From Cololabis saira (lineage: Eukaryota; Chordata; Actinopteri; Beloniformes; Belonidae), in NCBI RefSeq assembly GCF_033807715.1, contig NC_084599.1, positions 912,501 through 976,500 on the forward strand: DNA of 64,000 nucleotides. Reading direction: 5' to 3'. Both the position numbers and the translations under genes were made by a program. A model generated the notes under the pieces. It did not search any database. It saw only the letters and a list, made by a program, of their open reading frames with translations, and had not been told where the DNA came from. Below are positions 1 through 11,530 of the stretch, piece by piece. The first letter of the stretch is position 1, and every line of letters starts with the position of its first letter.

Positions 1-430
1 AGAAGCCGTCAGTTACACTCATGCCACTCTTTATTTATGGGTTCGATGAGTTTATGTATCTACAAATGAGAAGGAAATGACAATACACTAATCAAATAAA
101 CAATGAAGGACATGCAAACAATGCAGAAATCCAATGTAAACAAATGAAATAAACCAAGATGGTGTAAGAATGATCAAAATGCCAGTCTCTTAACCGCAAC
201 ATTGAATTAGAAAGAAACTACAAATGTTATGGTCAATTCTCGCCAAATACAGTAAATTCCAATTGTCCCTGAACGCACCAGTGGGTATGGAGAAATAATC
301 GGCAATTTCAGAATTCCGACGGTCCCTAAATGTATCAATGGAAAATCACGAAACCAGCAATGAAACGGCTAAATTCGATGCAATTAAACAATTACCTATT
401 CACAGTGGTACTAATAATGAACGTTACGTC
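1..430. other. No recognisable feature
   Basis: AT-rich sequence with no coding signal, repeat structure or RNA gene that I recognise. It is the left flank of the first SINE. Confidence 0.5.
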
Positions 431-447
431 GAAAACACTCGGAATTG

Positions 448-749
448 GGGGCACGGTGGCACAGCTGGTAGTGCAGCCGTCTCACAGCGAGAAGGTGTTC
501 CCTTGGGTAGCTAATGTGAGCTACCCTCACAAAAACATGGAACAGTCCTGGGCTATACATGCCCCTCTGGCCAGCCGGGGCGCCAGATGGGGTGGGGAGT
601 ATCTGGCTGGAATAACGTTATCCTTCCACGCGCTACGTCCGGCCAGAGAAACCCCACCCTGTCTGGTGAAAAGAAGTGCCCTGCTCACTCCTTAAGTAAG
701 GAGGAGAGAAATAGAGGATAAAAATATTTTTTTTTAAAAGAAAAAAAAA
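448..749 (+). mobile_element. tRNA-headed SINE, internally deleted copy
   Basis: The copy starts with a pol III A-box-like stretch (TGGCACAGCTGG) and ends in an A-rich tail. It is flanked by a near-perfect 17-bp TSD (431-447 and 750-766, one mismatch). Compared with the longer copies at 895-1416 and 2751-3270, it lacks the B box and about 150 bp after 'cagcgagaaggt', where it jumps to 'gttcccttggg'. The TSD and tail show LINE-dependent retrotransposition. The SINE label is inferred from the A and B boxes of the sister copies. Confidence 0.75.
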
Positions 750-894
750 GAAAACACTAGGAATTGAAACAGATAAAACACCCATGAAGTATATTATTTT
801 GATAAAGAACTCACTCTGTCATAACTAGCAAACAATGAAATAGGCTTCCCAATGAAAAGAAAAATCCACAGAGGAGAAAAAAACTGCATATTCT

Positions 895-1416
895 TTTTTT
901 TTTTTTTTTATATTTTTATCCCGGTTTTTTCCCATTTTTTACCACCCCGTGCTCCTACCTAAGTGACAGTCCTGGGCATTGCCATCCTCTACCAACCCCG
1001 GGAGGGCCCTGCACTGAGCTCAGGTCTCCTCCTTAACCTGAGGAGTGAGCAGGCCTCATCTTTTCACCAGACAGGGTGGGGCTTCTCCGGCCGGACGTAG
1101 CGCGTGGAAGGATCACGTTATTCCGGCCGCATCCTCCCCACCCCAATATGGCGCCCCGGTTGGCCAGAGGGGGCATGTATAGCCCAGAACTGTGTGCATG
1201 TTTTTGTGAGGGTAGCTCCCATTAGCTACCCAAGGGAACACGGGGAGAACATGCAAACTCCACACAGAAAGGCCCCAACCCCACCCATGGGGTTGGCGAG
1301 TCATGGGGGAACTAACACGCACTTCAGCGCCCACAGCGTCCCCCGGCGGGAATCGAACCCAGGACCTTCTTGCTGTGAGACGGCTGCACTACCAGCTGCG
1401 CCACCGTGCCCCCTAA
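895..1416 (-). mobile_element. tRNA-headed SINE, full-length copy
   Basis: The copy reads from about 1415 down to a T-rich stretch at 895 (poly-A on the minus strand). The head has an A box (TGGCGCAGCTGG) and a B box (GGTTCGATTCC) at tRNA-like spacing. An 18-bp TSD (877-894 and 1417-1434, 'actgcatattct' preceded by As) flanks it. At about 520 bp it is long for a SINE. The body after the head is shared with the copies at 2751, 33233 and 55664. Confidence 0.8.
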
Positions 1417-1434
1417 AAAAAAACTGCATATTCT

Positions 1435-2342
1435 GCTGACCATTCCACGAACCGAAGCGGGCACAAACTCTGTGTGACCGAACTGAATCTCGTTCTGTCG
1501 CAGAAAAAAAAAAACATAATAGGACGGTGATGCGTTCACTGAGTCTGTAAATTGGTAAATCAAAATAACCTATTGAACGCGAACTATTCACAGTATGTGT
1601 GTGGCCTCCTCATAGCACCAGCATCAGCTTTAAAGCTACACTTCTGATGTGACAACTGGCTAAAAGTAAACAGACAACATGCGCGTGCATGTACCCGTGC
1701 ATGACAGGCAGACACACAAGGGGAGAAGGGACTATTTATTTCATTTTTATCCTTTTATCCTTATGAACGCAAGTGTAATATACTCCGCTAGTGCTTCAGA
1801 CCTGATATACGTTCATTATATACCAGCTGAAAGGGTTTTGTCCTCCGCTTCGCGTCGGGCCTAAGAACGCCCTCTGTGATATAATGAATGTATACCACGT
1901 TCATTATATCTGATGCAACTGTTTGCTTGCTGGCATTAAAGACAGCAGCGGCCGACTGGGAAGAGGGTTACTGTGTGTGCTTGCCCTGATTGTTGTACCA
2001 TGAGTAAACAAACACTGCAAACACAATGAAAGCTAACCTGCTTTAAAGACACAGGCCTCCTGGAGGTTGTCAGCAGCGTCCTGGGATTTTTGGAACTCCT
2101 GGTTCTGGTCCCGGTCCACAGGTTACTGATTTTACACTCCCACTGGTGGTCCATTGTGAGCGGCTCCCGTTCCCTCTCTCTTTCTGCCTCTCGGAGACAA
2201 ATGATGCAACGGCGCTGGAAGCCAGGCGGTCCCCCTTTCCTGGTCGTCCTAGCCCGGTCATGTCGTCTCGATGTCCCTGTCCCCCTTGTCAGAATGTTTG
2301 CGGGTAAATCCGTTTTTTTTTTTTATACTTACATTTTTATTG
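1435..2342. other. No gene recognised; small inverted repeat
   Basis: No credible coding region. Around 1800-1910 a short inverted repeat pairs 'gttcattatata' (about 1809) with 'gatataatgaatgtatacc' (about 1878), possibly the ends of a very small MITE. The remainder is unassigned. Confidence 0.4.
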
Positions 2343-2750
2343 TACAAACCGGATTCGGTTGAAGTTGGGAAATTGTGTAAAATGTAAATAAAAACAAAAT
2401 ACAATGATTTGACAATCCTTTTCAACCCATATTCAATTGCATACACTACAAAGACAACATATTTAATGCTCAAACTCATAAACTTTATTTTATTTACAAA
2501 TAATAATTAACTTAGAATTTCATGGCTGCAACACGTGCAGTAGAAGTTGGGAAAGGGCATGTTTACCACTTCGTTACATCACCTTTCCTTTTAATAACAC
2601 TCAATAAACGTTTTGGAAGAGAGGAGACTAATTCTGTTAGCTTCTCATGTGGAATTCTTTCCCATTCTTGCTTGATGAACCGCTTCAGTTGTTCAACAGT
2701 CCGGGGTCTTCTCTGTCGTATTTTACGGTTCATAATGCGCTACACATTTT

Positions 2751-3270
2751 CTTTTTTTTTTTTTTTTTTTTATCCCCGATTTTTTACCCATTTCATCACC
2801 CAGTGCTCATACCTAGACAGTCCTGGGCATTGCTCCCCTCTGCCAACCCAGGGAGGGCCCTACACTGAGCTCAGGTCTCCTTCTTATCCTGAGGAGAGAT
2901 GGACCGCTTCTTTTCACCAGACAGGGTGGGGTTTCTCCGGCCGAACGTAGCGCGTGGAAGGATCACGTTATTCCGGCCGGATCCTCCCCACCCCATCTGG
3001 CGCCTCGGTTGGCCAGAGGGGGCATGTATAGCCCAGGACTGTTGCATGTTTTTGCGAGGGTAGCTCCCATTAGCTACCCAGGGGAACACGGGGAGAACAT
3101 GCAAACTCCACACAGAAAGTTCCTTTCGCCAAGCCCACCCAGGGTGTGGGCACTGAAGTCATGGGGGAACTAACACGCACTTCAGCGCCCACAGCGTCCC
3201 CGGCGGGAATCGAACCCAGGACCTTCTTGCTGTGAGACGGCTGCACTACCAGCTGCGCCACCGTGCCCCC
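2751..3270 (-). mobile_element. tRNA-headed SINE inside the Tc1 transposase
   Basis: Same family and length as the copy at 895-1416, with A and B boxes near 3250-3200 and poly-A at 2751. The 14-bp TSD 'gcgcYacacatttt' (2737-2750 and 3271-3284) comes from transposase codons, so the SINE postdates the Tc1 element. Confidence 0.85.
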
Positions 3271-3813
3271 GCGCCACACATTTTCAATGGGACTGCAAGC
3301 GGGCCATTGGAGAACCTGGACTCTTTTACTTCCAAGCCACGCTGTTGTAACATGTGCAGAATGTGGCTTGGCATTGTCTTGCTGAAATAAGCAGCGTCTG
3401 AAAAAGACGTGGCTTGGATGGCAGCATATATTGCTCCAAAATCTGTATGTACTTTTCAGCATTTATGTTGCCTTCACAGAAATGTAAGTCCCCCATGCCA
3501 TGGGAACTAATGCACCCCCATACCATCACAGATGCTGCTTTTGAACTTTGCAGTTCGGATGGTTCCGCTTCCTCTTTGGTCCGGAGGACACGACTTCCAG
3601 TGTTTCCAAAAACAATTTGAAAAGTGGACTCATCAGACCACAAAACACTTTTCCATTGTGCATCAGTCCATTTTACATGAGCTCGGGCCCAGATAACCCG
3701 GCAGCGTTTCTGGATGTTGTTCATAAACGACTTTTGCTTTGCATGGAAGAGTTTTGACCCGCACTTACTGATGTAGTGACGAACTGTATTTACTGACAGT
3801 GGTTTTCTGAAGT

Positions 3814-6800
3814 CCCCTCCTTGAACCCCCACCTTACTGTGGTGGAGGGGTTTGTGTGCCCGAGTGATCCTAGGAGCTATGTTGTCGGAGGCATTAGGCC
3901 CCTGGTAGGGTCTCCCATGGCAAATAGGTCCTGGGTGACGGGCCAGACTAAGAGCGGTTCACAAGCCTATCATGGATAAGAAAAGACCAAGGACCGCTAC
4001 GTCGCCCGGATCGGCGTCACCGGGGCCCCTCCCTGGAGCCAGGCCTGGGGTTGGGGCTCGTAGGCGAGTGCCTGGTGGCCGGGTCTTTGCCCTTGGGACC
4101 TAGCCGGGCTCAGCCCGAAACCGCGACGTGGGCCCGCCTTCCTGTAGGCCCACCACCCGCAGGAAGGTCCATGAGAGGCTGGTGCATTGTGGACTGGGTA
4201 GCAGTCGTGGCGGGGTGCCTCGACGACCCAATCCCCGGACCAAAACCCTCTCAGTAGGGACATGGAATGTCACCTCACTGGGGGGGAAGGAGTCGGAGCT
4301 TGTGCTTGAGGTTGAGAGATACCGGCTAGAGATATTCGGGCTCACCTCCACACATAGCTTGGGCTCTGGAACCCAGCTCCTTGAAAGGGGCTGGACCCTC
4401 CACTACTCTGGAGTTGCCCAGGGTGAGAGGTGTGGGCTTGTTTATAGCCCCCCAGCTCAGTCGCCATGTGTTGGAGTTCACCCCGGTGAACGAGAGGGTC
4501 GCTTCCCTGCGCCTTCGGGTCGGGAAAAGGTCTCTCACTGTTGTTTGTGCCTACGGGCTGAACAGGAGTGCAGAGTACCCGGCCTTCTTGGGGTCCCTGG
4601 GAGGAGTACTGGATAGTGCTCCAACTGGAGACTCCATTGTTCTACTGGGGGACTTCAACGCTCACGTGGGCAGTGACAGTGATACCTGGAGAGGCGTGAT
4701 TGGGAGGAACGGCTTCCCCGATCTGAACCCGAACGGTATTTTGTTGTTGGACTTCTGTGCTAGTCAGAGTTTGTCCATAACGAACACCATGTTCAAACAT
4801 AAGGGTGTCCATCAGTGCACGTGGCACCAGGACACCCTAGGCCGGAGGTCAATGATCGACTTTGTTGTCGTTTAATCTGACCTTCGACCGCATGTCTTGG
4901 ACATTCGGGTGAAGAGAGGGGCTGAGATGTCAACTGATCACCACCTGGTGGTGAGTTGGATGCGCTGGCGGAGGAGCAGGCTGTCAGGGACATCTTCAAC
5001 TCTCACCTCAGAGAGAGCTTCTCTCAGATCCCGGGGGAGGCGGGGGACATTGAGTCCGAGTGGACCATGTTCTCTGCCTCCATTGTCGACGCGGTGGCTC
5101 GGAGTTGTGGACACAAGGTCTCCGGTGCCTGTCATGGCGGCATTCCTAGAACCCGGTGGTGGACACCGGAAGTACAGGATGCCGTCAGACTGAAGGAGTC
5201 CTACCGGGCTATGTTGGCCTGTGGGACTCCTGACGCAGTAGATGGGTACCAGCAGGCCAAGCAAGCCACAGCTCGGGCAGTCCTGGAGGCAAAAACTCAG
5301 GTCTGGAAGGGGTTAGGGGAAGCCATGGAGGAAGACTTTCGGTTGGCCTCGAGGAAATTCTGGAGGACCGTTCGGCGCCTCAGAAGGGAGAAGCAGTACT
5401 CTGCCGACACCGTTCATGGTGTGGGTGGGGAGCTGTTGACCCTGACTGGGGACATCGTCGGACGGTGGAAGGAATACTTTGAGGATCTCCTCAACCCGAC
5501 TGACATGCCTTCCACTGAGGAAGCAGAGAGTGGGGACTCGGGGACGTGCTCATCCATCACCCAAGCCGAGGTCACTGAGGTGGTTCATAAGCTCCTCAGT
5601 GGCAGGGCACCGGGGGGTGGATGAGATCCGCCCTGAGTACCTCAAGTCTCTGGATGTCATAGGGCTGTCTTGGTTGACACGCCTCTGCGACATCGCATGG
5701 AGGAAGGTGACAGTACCGCTCGAGTGGCAAACCGGGGTGGTGGTCCCTCTATATAAAAAGGGGGACCGGAAAGTGTGTTCCAACTACAGGGGGATCACAC
5801 TTCTCAGCCTCCCCGGGAAAGTCTACGCCAGGGTACTGGAGAGGAGAATACAGCCGATAGTTGAACCTCGGATTTAGGAGGAACAATGCGATTTTCGTCC
5901 CGGTCGTGGAACACTGGACCAGCTCTACACCCTCCGCAGGGTGCTCAAGGGTTCATGGGAGTTTGCCCAACCAGTCTACATGTGTTTTGTGGATCTGGAG
6001 AAGGCATTTGACCGTGTCCCTCGTGCCATTCTGTGGGGGGTGCTCAGTGAGTATGGAGTCAACTCGCCCTCTATGGAGTCTGGTTCGCATTGCCGGCAGT
6101 AGGTCAGACTTGTTCCCGGTGCATGTTGGACTCTGGCAGGGCTGCCCTTTGTCACCGGTCCTGTTCATAATTTTTATGGACAGGATTTCTAGGTGCAGCC
6201 AGGAGCCGGAGGGGATCCGGTTTGGGAACCTCAGGATTTAATCTCTGCTTTTTGCGGATGATGTTGTCCTGTTGGCTTCATCGGACCGGGACCTTCCGCA
6301 TGTGCTGGGGCGGTTTGAGGCCGAGTGCGACGCGGCAGTGATGAGAATCAGCACCTCCAAGACCGAGGCCATGGTTCTTCACCGGGAAAGGGTGGCGTGC
6401 CTTCTCCGGGTGGGTGGAGAAGTCCTGCCTCAGGTGGAGGAGTTAAAGTATCTCAGGGTCTTGTTCACGAGTGAGGGAATGATGGAGCGTGAGATTGACA
6501 GACGGATCGGCGCAGCGTCCGCAGTTATGCGGTCGATGTACCGGACTGTCGTGGTGAAGAAGGAGCTGAGTCAAAAGGCGAAGCTCTCGATTTACCGGTC
6601 AATCTTCGCACCTACCCTCACCTATGGTCATGAACTTTGGGTAGTGACCGAAAGGACAAGATCGCGGATACAAGCGGCCGAGATAAGTTTCCTCCGCAGG
6701 GTGGCTGGACACTCCCTTAGAGATAGGGTGAGGAGTTCGGTCCCCCGGGAGGAGCTCGGAGTCGAGCCGCTACTCCTTCACATTGAGAGGAGTCACCTGA

Positions 6801-7066
6801 AGGGGCTTGGGCATCTGTACCGGATCCTCCTGGACGCCTCCCTAGGGAGGTGTTCCAGGCATGTCCCTCCGGGAGGAGACCCCGGGGAAGACCCAGGACA
6901 CGCTGGAGAGACTATGTCTCTCGGCTGGCCTGGGAACGTCTCGGACTCCCCTCGGAAGAGCTGGAGGAAGTGTCTGGGGTGAAGGAAGTCTGGGCATCTC
7001 TACTGAGGCTGCTGCCCCCACGACCCGGAAACGGATAAGCGGAAGAAGATGGATGGATGGATGGAT
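3814..7066 (+). mobile_element. RTE-clade (Rex3-like) LINE inserted in Tc1
   Basis: A non-LTR retrotransposon with a 13-bp TSD 'ggttttctgaagt' (3801-3813 and 7067-7079) made from Tc1 sequence. It carries an apurinic endonuclease followed by a reverse transcriptase. It ends without poly-A in GATG tandem repeats (about 7046-7066), directly after the coding region. A very short 3' UTR of GATG repeats is a known trait of fish Rex3/RTE elements. The clade is assigned from the tail and domain order; the exact family is unverified. Confidence 0.8.
4258..7038 (+). pseudogene. RTE endonuclease-reverse transcriptase polyprotein, decayed
   Basis: The endonuclease domain starts near 4260 (GTWNVTSLGGKESELV) and continues in another frame with VCAYGLNR and [10 protein letters not shown] (about 4545-4670), the APE-type catalytic blocks. 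The RT follows: NYRGITLLSLPGKVYARVLE (about 5780), FVDLEKAFDRVP (about 5990), GCPLSPVLF (about 6140) and FADDVVLLAS (about 6250, the YADD-type catalytic box). A C-terminal YGHELWVVTERTRSRIQAAE segment lies near 6620. The reading frame shifts several times (near 4400, 4870, 5620 and 5870) and has an in-frame stop just before FADD, so no full protein is made. Family members are about 1,000 residues and the piece here is close to full length. Confidence 0.82.
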
Positions 7067-7742
7067 GGTTTTCTGAAGTTTTCCTGAGCCCATTTGGTGA
7101 TATCCTTTACACACACGTCGGTTTTTAAGGCAATGCCGTCTGAGGGATCGAAGGTCACGGTCATTCAGTCTTGGTTTCCGGCCGTGGCGCTTACGTGCAG
7201 TGATTTCACCAGATTCTCTGAACCTTTTGATGATATTATGGACCGTAGATGTTGAAATCCCTAAATTCCTTGCAATTTTGCTTTGAGAAATGTTGTTCTT
7301 AAACTGTTCAACTATTTTCTCACGCAGTTGTGGACAAAGTGGTGATCCTCGCCCCATCCTTGCTTGTGAATGACTGAGCATGTTTGGGGAGGCTCCTTTT
7401 ATACCCAATCATGGTACCCACCTGTTCCCAATTAGCCTGATCACATTTGGGATGTTCCAAATAGGTGTTTGATGAGCTTTTCTCAGCTTTCTCAGTATTT
7501 TTTGCCACATTTCCCAACTTCTACTGGACGTGTTGCAGCCATGAAATTCTAAGTTAATTATTATTTGGCAAACAACAATTATGTTTATCAGTTTGAACAT
7601 TAAATATGTTGTCTTTGTAGTGTATTCAATTGAATATAGGAGTAAGAATGATTTTCAAATCGTTGTATTTTGTTTTTATTTACATTTTACACAATTTCCC
7701 AACTCCAAACAAATCCGGTTTGTAGTTTTGTGTAAGACAATA

Positions 7743-8950
7743 CACGTAATGTAAAACGCAACAAAAAATTCAAAGAACAAAGCAGTCATGGTTACAGGCA
7801 TCCATAATCAGAGCAGTGTATCTGTGTTCAGTATCTTGAATTTTGATATAAGTGACTCGTTAGGTATCTTTCATTGTGTCATAAATTATCAATTTTTCCC
7901 ATTTTTCCACAAAAACATCCCCCTTCAGTCTAAGTTGATAGGTCATTCATTACATAATATAGAACTCTCTTATGATTTCTAGCCACTGGTTTATATCAGG
8001 GGATTCAGTCTTGCACCAGTTTCTTGTTATTGCCTTCTTGCTTGTGATCAATAATATTTAGCTAGATATCTATCTCTGTCTAAGACACAATAATTTATAC
8101 TTCCTAGTTACAGTACATGACTTTACATTCCTTAGGTATTGCGTATCCCAAGATATTTTTAACTGCAATGTGTACATTTTCCCAAAATAGGTCAAGTTTA
8201 TAACAGTCCCAAAAGATGTGCGTACGATGTGCTTCTCTATTTCCACATAACCGCCAGCATGATTGCTGTGATCCAGTCTGTTTAGTCTTCAATTTAGGTG
8301 TAATGAAATACTGTGTTAAGTTTTTCCATGCAAACTCTCTCCACACCCTTGAATTTGTAGTTGTCCGTTGTGTTTCACACATGTTGTGCCATTCCTCCGG
8401 TGTAATGACAATATTCAGATCCTTCTCCCATTTCTCCTTGATGTATATGGTGGAGGAAGCTTCCGAATCTCTTAGGCCTCTGTATAGGGCTGAGATTTCC
8501 TTTAACCTCGACCCACTGTATGTCAGGATCATCACATCAAGCACTCCATTCGAGGTCTTCACATTTTGTATAGTGTTTGTTAAATAATCCCTCAGCTGAA
8601 GATATCTGAACAGATCCCTGTTTTCTAGTCCATATCCTGATTCCAGCTGTTGAAAACTCATTATATTTCCATTGTTGATTAATGTACACATTGCAGTGAT
8701 CCCTTTATTCCTGCAATTTCTAAAATTGTGATCACTTAAACTTGGCTTAAATCTGTCATCATAGGCAAACCAGTTTAGCAGATTTACTTCTTTTTCTAAT
8801 TTATATTTTTTGATCAAGTCAGACCAAATATTCAAAGTGTGAGATGTTATTGGATCTATTGATCCTTGTAGCGAATTAATTAGTTTCACATTGCCAATTA
8901 GGGATTGGATTGGAATATCTGTCACAGTCCTCTCAATATCTTTCCAATTC
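7743..8950 (-). mobile_element. L1-type LINE, 5'-truncated 3' end
   Basis: The minus-strand sequence carries the last part of an L1-clade ORF2 and then about 250 bp of 3' UTR toward 7743, adjoining the Tc1 right end. The 5' truncation is typical of target-primed reverse transcription. Exact ends are uncertain because no clear TSD was found. Confidence 0.65.
7978..8925 (-). pseudogene. L1-type ORF2 C-terminus
   Basis: This is the C-terminal domain downstream of the RT in L1-like ORF2 proteins. Recognisable blocks are EEWHNMCETQRTTTNSRVWR, WKNLTQYFITPKLK, then a CWRLCG...HIFWDC zinc-knuckle-like block near the end. After the stop at 8104 another frame continues with KKAITRNWCK and INQWLEIIREFYIM, the usual tail of fish L1 ORF2, so a frameshift is present near 8100. 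No RT or endonuclease remains. The assignment rests on family resemblance of the C-terminal blocks. Confidence 0.72.
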
Positions 8951-9082
8951 GCACTATAGTCTTTGTCAACGGTTTATTAACAACCATAAACTACTTCTTG
9001 GCCATTATTAACCACCCTAAACCACACAACCCTGAAGCAGAGGGTGTGGTTTATTAACAACCCTAAACCACACCCCCTGTGG

Positions 9083-10084
9083 GGAGCACAGGAATGAATG
9101 CAATACGACCATAAACACCTCAAACTGACATAGAACCACCCCGAACACAAACACTACCACCTTTGAACACAACCACTACAGCCCCAAACCAAAGCAGCAA
9201 GAGGGGACGAATGGGCAGTAGGGCATGCCCATATCAAAATTCCCTGAAATTTTCTAGTGTTTATATAATAATTGCTTGAGGTCATGTTCTGGGTCTCTGG
9301 AAAGTAGCAAGAGACACCTTATACGCTATATAAATAAAATTGAATTGAATTAAAAATTGAATGGAACTTTTGCTCTAAACATGTTAACCAGTATCAGTAC
9401 CCCACAATAAGAACAATTGCACTGCTAATATTGACAATGTTTGGATCTACCTACAGCTGTGAGTCCTGCTTTTCTCATATGAATAGCATCAAGACCAGGG
9501 CACGCTGTTCCATGACAAATGAGAAGTTGCATGAGTGTCTTAGAATTCCCCTCACTACTTACGAGCCAAACTACGTTGAAATAGCAAAATGAAGTCGGTG
9601 TAATTTCTCTCACTGACTCAGCAAGTTCAAAATGTTTTGAGGCAATATCACTTAAAGTTACATTAGTCCGGACACTGTTGTACTGATGCATTTAATAATA
9701 TGAATTTGCTATAAGCACTTTCTCTGCCTGTCATTTTTTTTTCTTTTTTTGAACAATGTTGAAATAGCAAAATCAAGTCAGTATAATTTTGCTCACCGAC
9801 TGAGTAGGTTCAAAATGCACTGTTTGAGGCATATAATGCTAGTTTAGTGAAATGTAAAGACTATATATGTTTATAACGAATCAAACAGGCTCACGATAAC
9901 GATTCAGTTACATTAATAATAATAATAACTAGAAAATTTCTGGAAATTTTGATATGGGCATGCCCTACCGCCCATTCGTCCCCTCTTGCTGCTTTGGTTT
10001 GGGGCTGTAGTGGTTGTGTTCGGGGTGGTTCTATGTCAGTTTGAGGTGTTTTTACGCTTGTATTTCATTCATTCCTGTGCTCCC
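9083..10084. repeat. Large imperfect inverted repeat
   Basis: The left arm (9083-9257) and right arm (9929-10084) are near-complementary over about 155 bp. They include 'gagcacaggaatgaatg' and 'gcatgcccatatcaaaat' on the left and their complements on the right. The 670-bp spacer holds an L2 tail at 9258-9353. The inner arm motif 'gggcatgccc' recurs in family R modules downstream. It may be the ends of a transposon or two family R pieces in opposite orientation. Confidence 0.6.
9258..9353 (+). mobile_element. L2-like LINE tail, extremely 5'-truncated
   Basis: About 95 bp matching the end of the L2-like 3' UTR seen at 17990-18128 and 40080-40203. It includes 'gtcatgttctgggt' and 'cgctatataaataaaattg', ending in TTGAA-type repeats. 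Confidence 0.7.
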
Positions 10085-10109
10085 AATAGTTATTAATGGG
10101 GCGCGCTTT

Positions 10110-11530
10110 TTGGCATCTAGCGTTGCCACGGTAACGCTTTTGACTGAGAATAGTAATGCCCATCGAGGCAAGATGGAGACGCATCTAACGATGTATGCCG
10201 TGCATGGGTGCATGTTCCGGTTCAGGCTATGTTAACGGATATGTTTTTTTTTTCACCGTGGTACAAAACCCCATCCGAATGAATGGGGCCATTTGGCCTG
10301 GATTTTGACATAAAATTTCCTTAAATCCCAGCTTCATGAAATTTGAGTATGTTGAAGTCCACAGCGTGCCGAGTCAGGGGACATTTGTACGATGTCTCTA
10401 CGATAACCTGTTGCCTAGCAACAAGCGTCCAAATTCAAACAGAAATAAAAAAGAAAATGAAAGGCCAATATCGCAAAAACTGTAATAATTAGCATAATGA
10501 GGTTGTAGGGTCTGTTAGTGCCAATCGGGCCGAGTGTTTGAAAGTTTCAACGATGTCTCTACGATAAAGTCCGGCCGAGCAATAAGCGTCCGAATTTTTG
10601 CCTTTTTTTTTGCTTTTTGGCGTCTAGCGTTGCCACGGTAACACTTTTTACTGAGAAAAGTAATGCCCATCGAGGAACGATGGAGACGCATCCAACGATG
10701 TATGCCATGTATGGGTGCATGTTCCGGTTCAGGCTATGTTAAAGGATAGGTTTTTTTTTCACCATGGTACAAAACCCCATCCGAATGAATGGGGCCATGT
10801 GGCCTGGATTTTCACATAAAATTTCCTTAAATCCCAGCTTCATGAAATTTGAGTATGTTGAAGTCCACAGCGTGCCGAGTCGGGAAACATTTGTACGATG
10901 TCTCTACGATAACCTGTTGCCTAGCAACAAGCGTCCAAAGTCAAATGGAAAAAAAAAAAAATGAAAGGTCAATATCACAGAAACTGTAATACTTGGCATA
11001 ATGAGCTTGTACGTACCATTAGGGACAATCGGGCCAAGTGTTTGAAAGTTTGAACGATGTCTCTACGATAAAGTTCGGCCGAGCAATAAGCGTGGGAATT
11101 TTCGCCTTTTTTTTTGCTTTTTGGCAACTAGCGTTGCCACGGTAACCCCTATTACGGAGAAAAGTAATGCCCATCGAGGCATGATGTAGACGCATCCAAC
11201 GATGTATGCCATGCATGGGTGCACGTTCCGGTTCGGGCCGCATTAACGGTCGAAAAAAAGTGCGGAATAAGAATAAGAAAAGGGAAACCTGTTCTAGATA
11301 CTAATATATATCGCCTTCATTTTCATGTTTTTCCTCGTTTTTCCGGCCGTGTTTTAGTTTTTGGGGATTTTTTTTTTCCACATCCGAGCGGGGTCATGCT
11401 GTACACCCGCTGGTGCGCAGTGGGACTTTTGCGACTTTAGCTTGTTAGCAAAATGCTAGCAACATTGCCCTTTGGGCCATTCTGGACGATTGCAATATGG
11501 TCATGCCACTACTTGGCATGCCCATAACAA
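10110..11530 (+). repeat. Family R, old copy with about 505-bp tandem units
   Basis: The anchor 'gccacggtaac' recurs at 10125, 10632 and 11136, giving units of 507 and 504 bp. Each unit holds 'ccatccgaatgaatgg', 'gttgcctagcaacaagcgtc' and 'gtaatgcccatcgagg'. The block ends with a module containing 'caaaatgctagcaacattg' and 'cttggcatgcccata', which recurs at 15508 and 15750. The units are diverged relatives of the modules in the younger copies at 52.4-53.5 and 60.9-62.2 kb. Confidence 0.7.

Larger units (their letters stand above)
2563..7357 (-). pseudogene. Tc1-like transposase, broken
   Basis: A cut-and-paste DDE transposase. The N-terminal part (7080-7357) holds a helix-turn-helix with SKIARNLGISTSTVHNIIKR. 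I start it at the ATG at 7357, because a TATA box (TATAAAAGG, plus 7395-7403) lies just upstream of the earlier ATG at 7381. The catalytic part follows the RTE insertion: LWSDES carries the first Asp, QQDNAKPH the second and SPIENVW the Glu. A frameshift near 3410-3420 separates the first and second Asp. Only 30 residues separate the second Asp and the Glu, against 34 in the DD34E family, because four codons are missing before IENVW. The SINE sits immediately after the Glu motif. The C-terminal part ends at a stop at 2563-2565. Clearly inactive. Confidence 0.85.
2345..7722 (-). mobile_element. Tc1/mariner transposon with IR/DR ends, twice interrupted
   Basis: The ends begin CAAACCGGAT and lie between TA dinucleotides (2343-2344 and 7723-7724), the Tc1/mariner target. 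The terminal inverted repeats are about 200 bp. Each holds two direct repeats: an outer 'gaagttgggaaatt' copy (about 2361 and 7700) and an inner 'tagaagttgggaaa' copy (about 2540 and 7510). This is the IR/DR layout of Sleeping Beauty-type elements. The body encodes a minus-strand transposase. A SINE (2751-3270) and an RTE LINE (3814-7066), each with its own TSD, were inserted later, so the original element was about 1.6 kb. Confidence 0.88.

Noticed and set aside
1340..1416. tRNA gene
   Set aside because: A and B boxes are present, but the sequence is a SINE head with no full cloverleaf, and it recurs with TSDs.
8104..8925. Host gene of 273 codons
   Set aside because: The blocks are those of an L1-type ORF2 C-terminus, and the matching tail continues after a frameshift.
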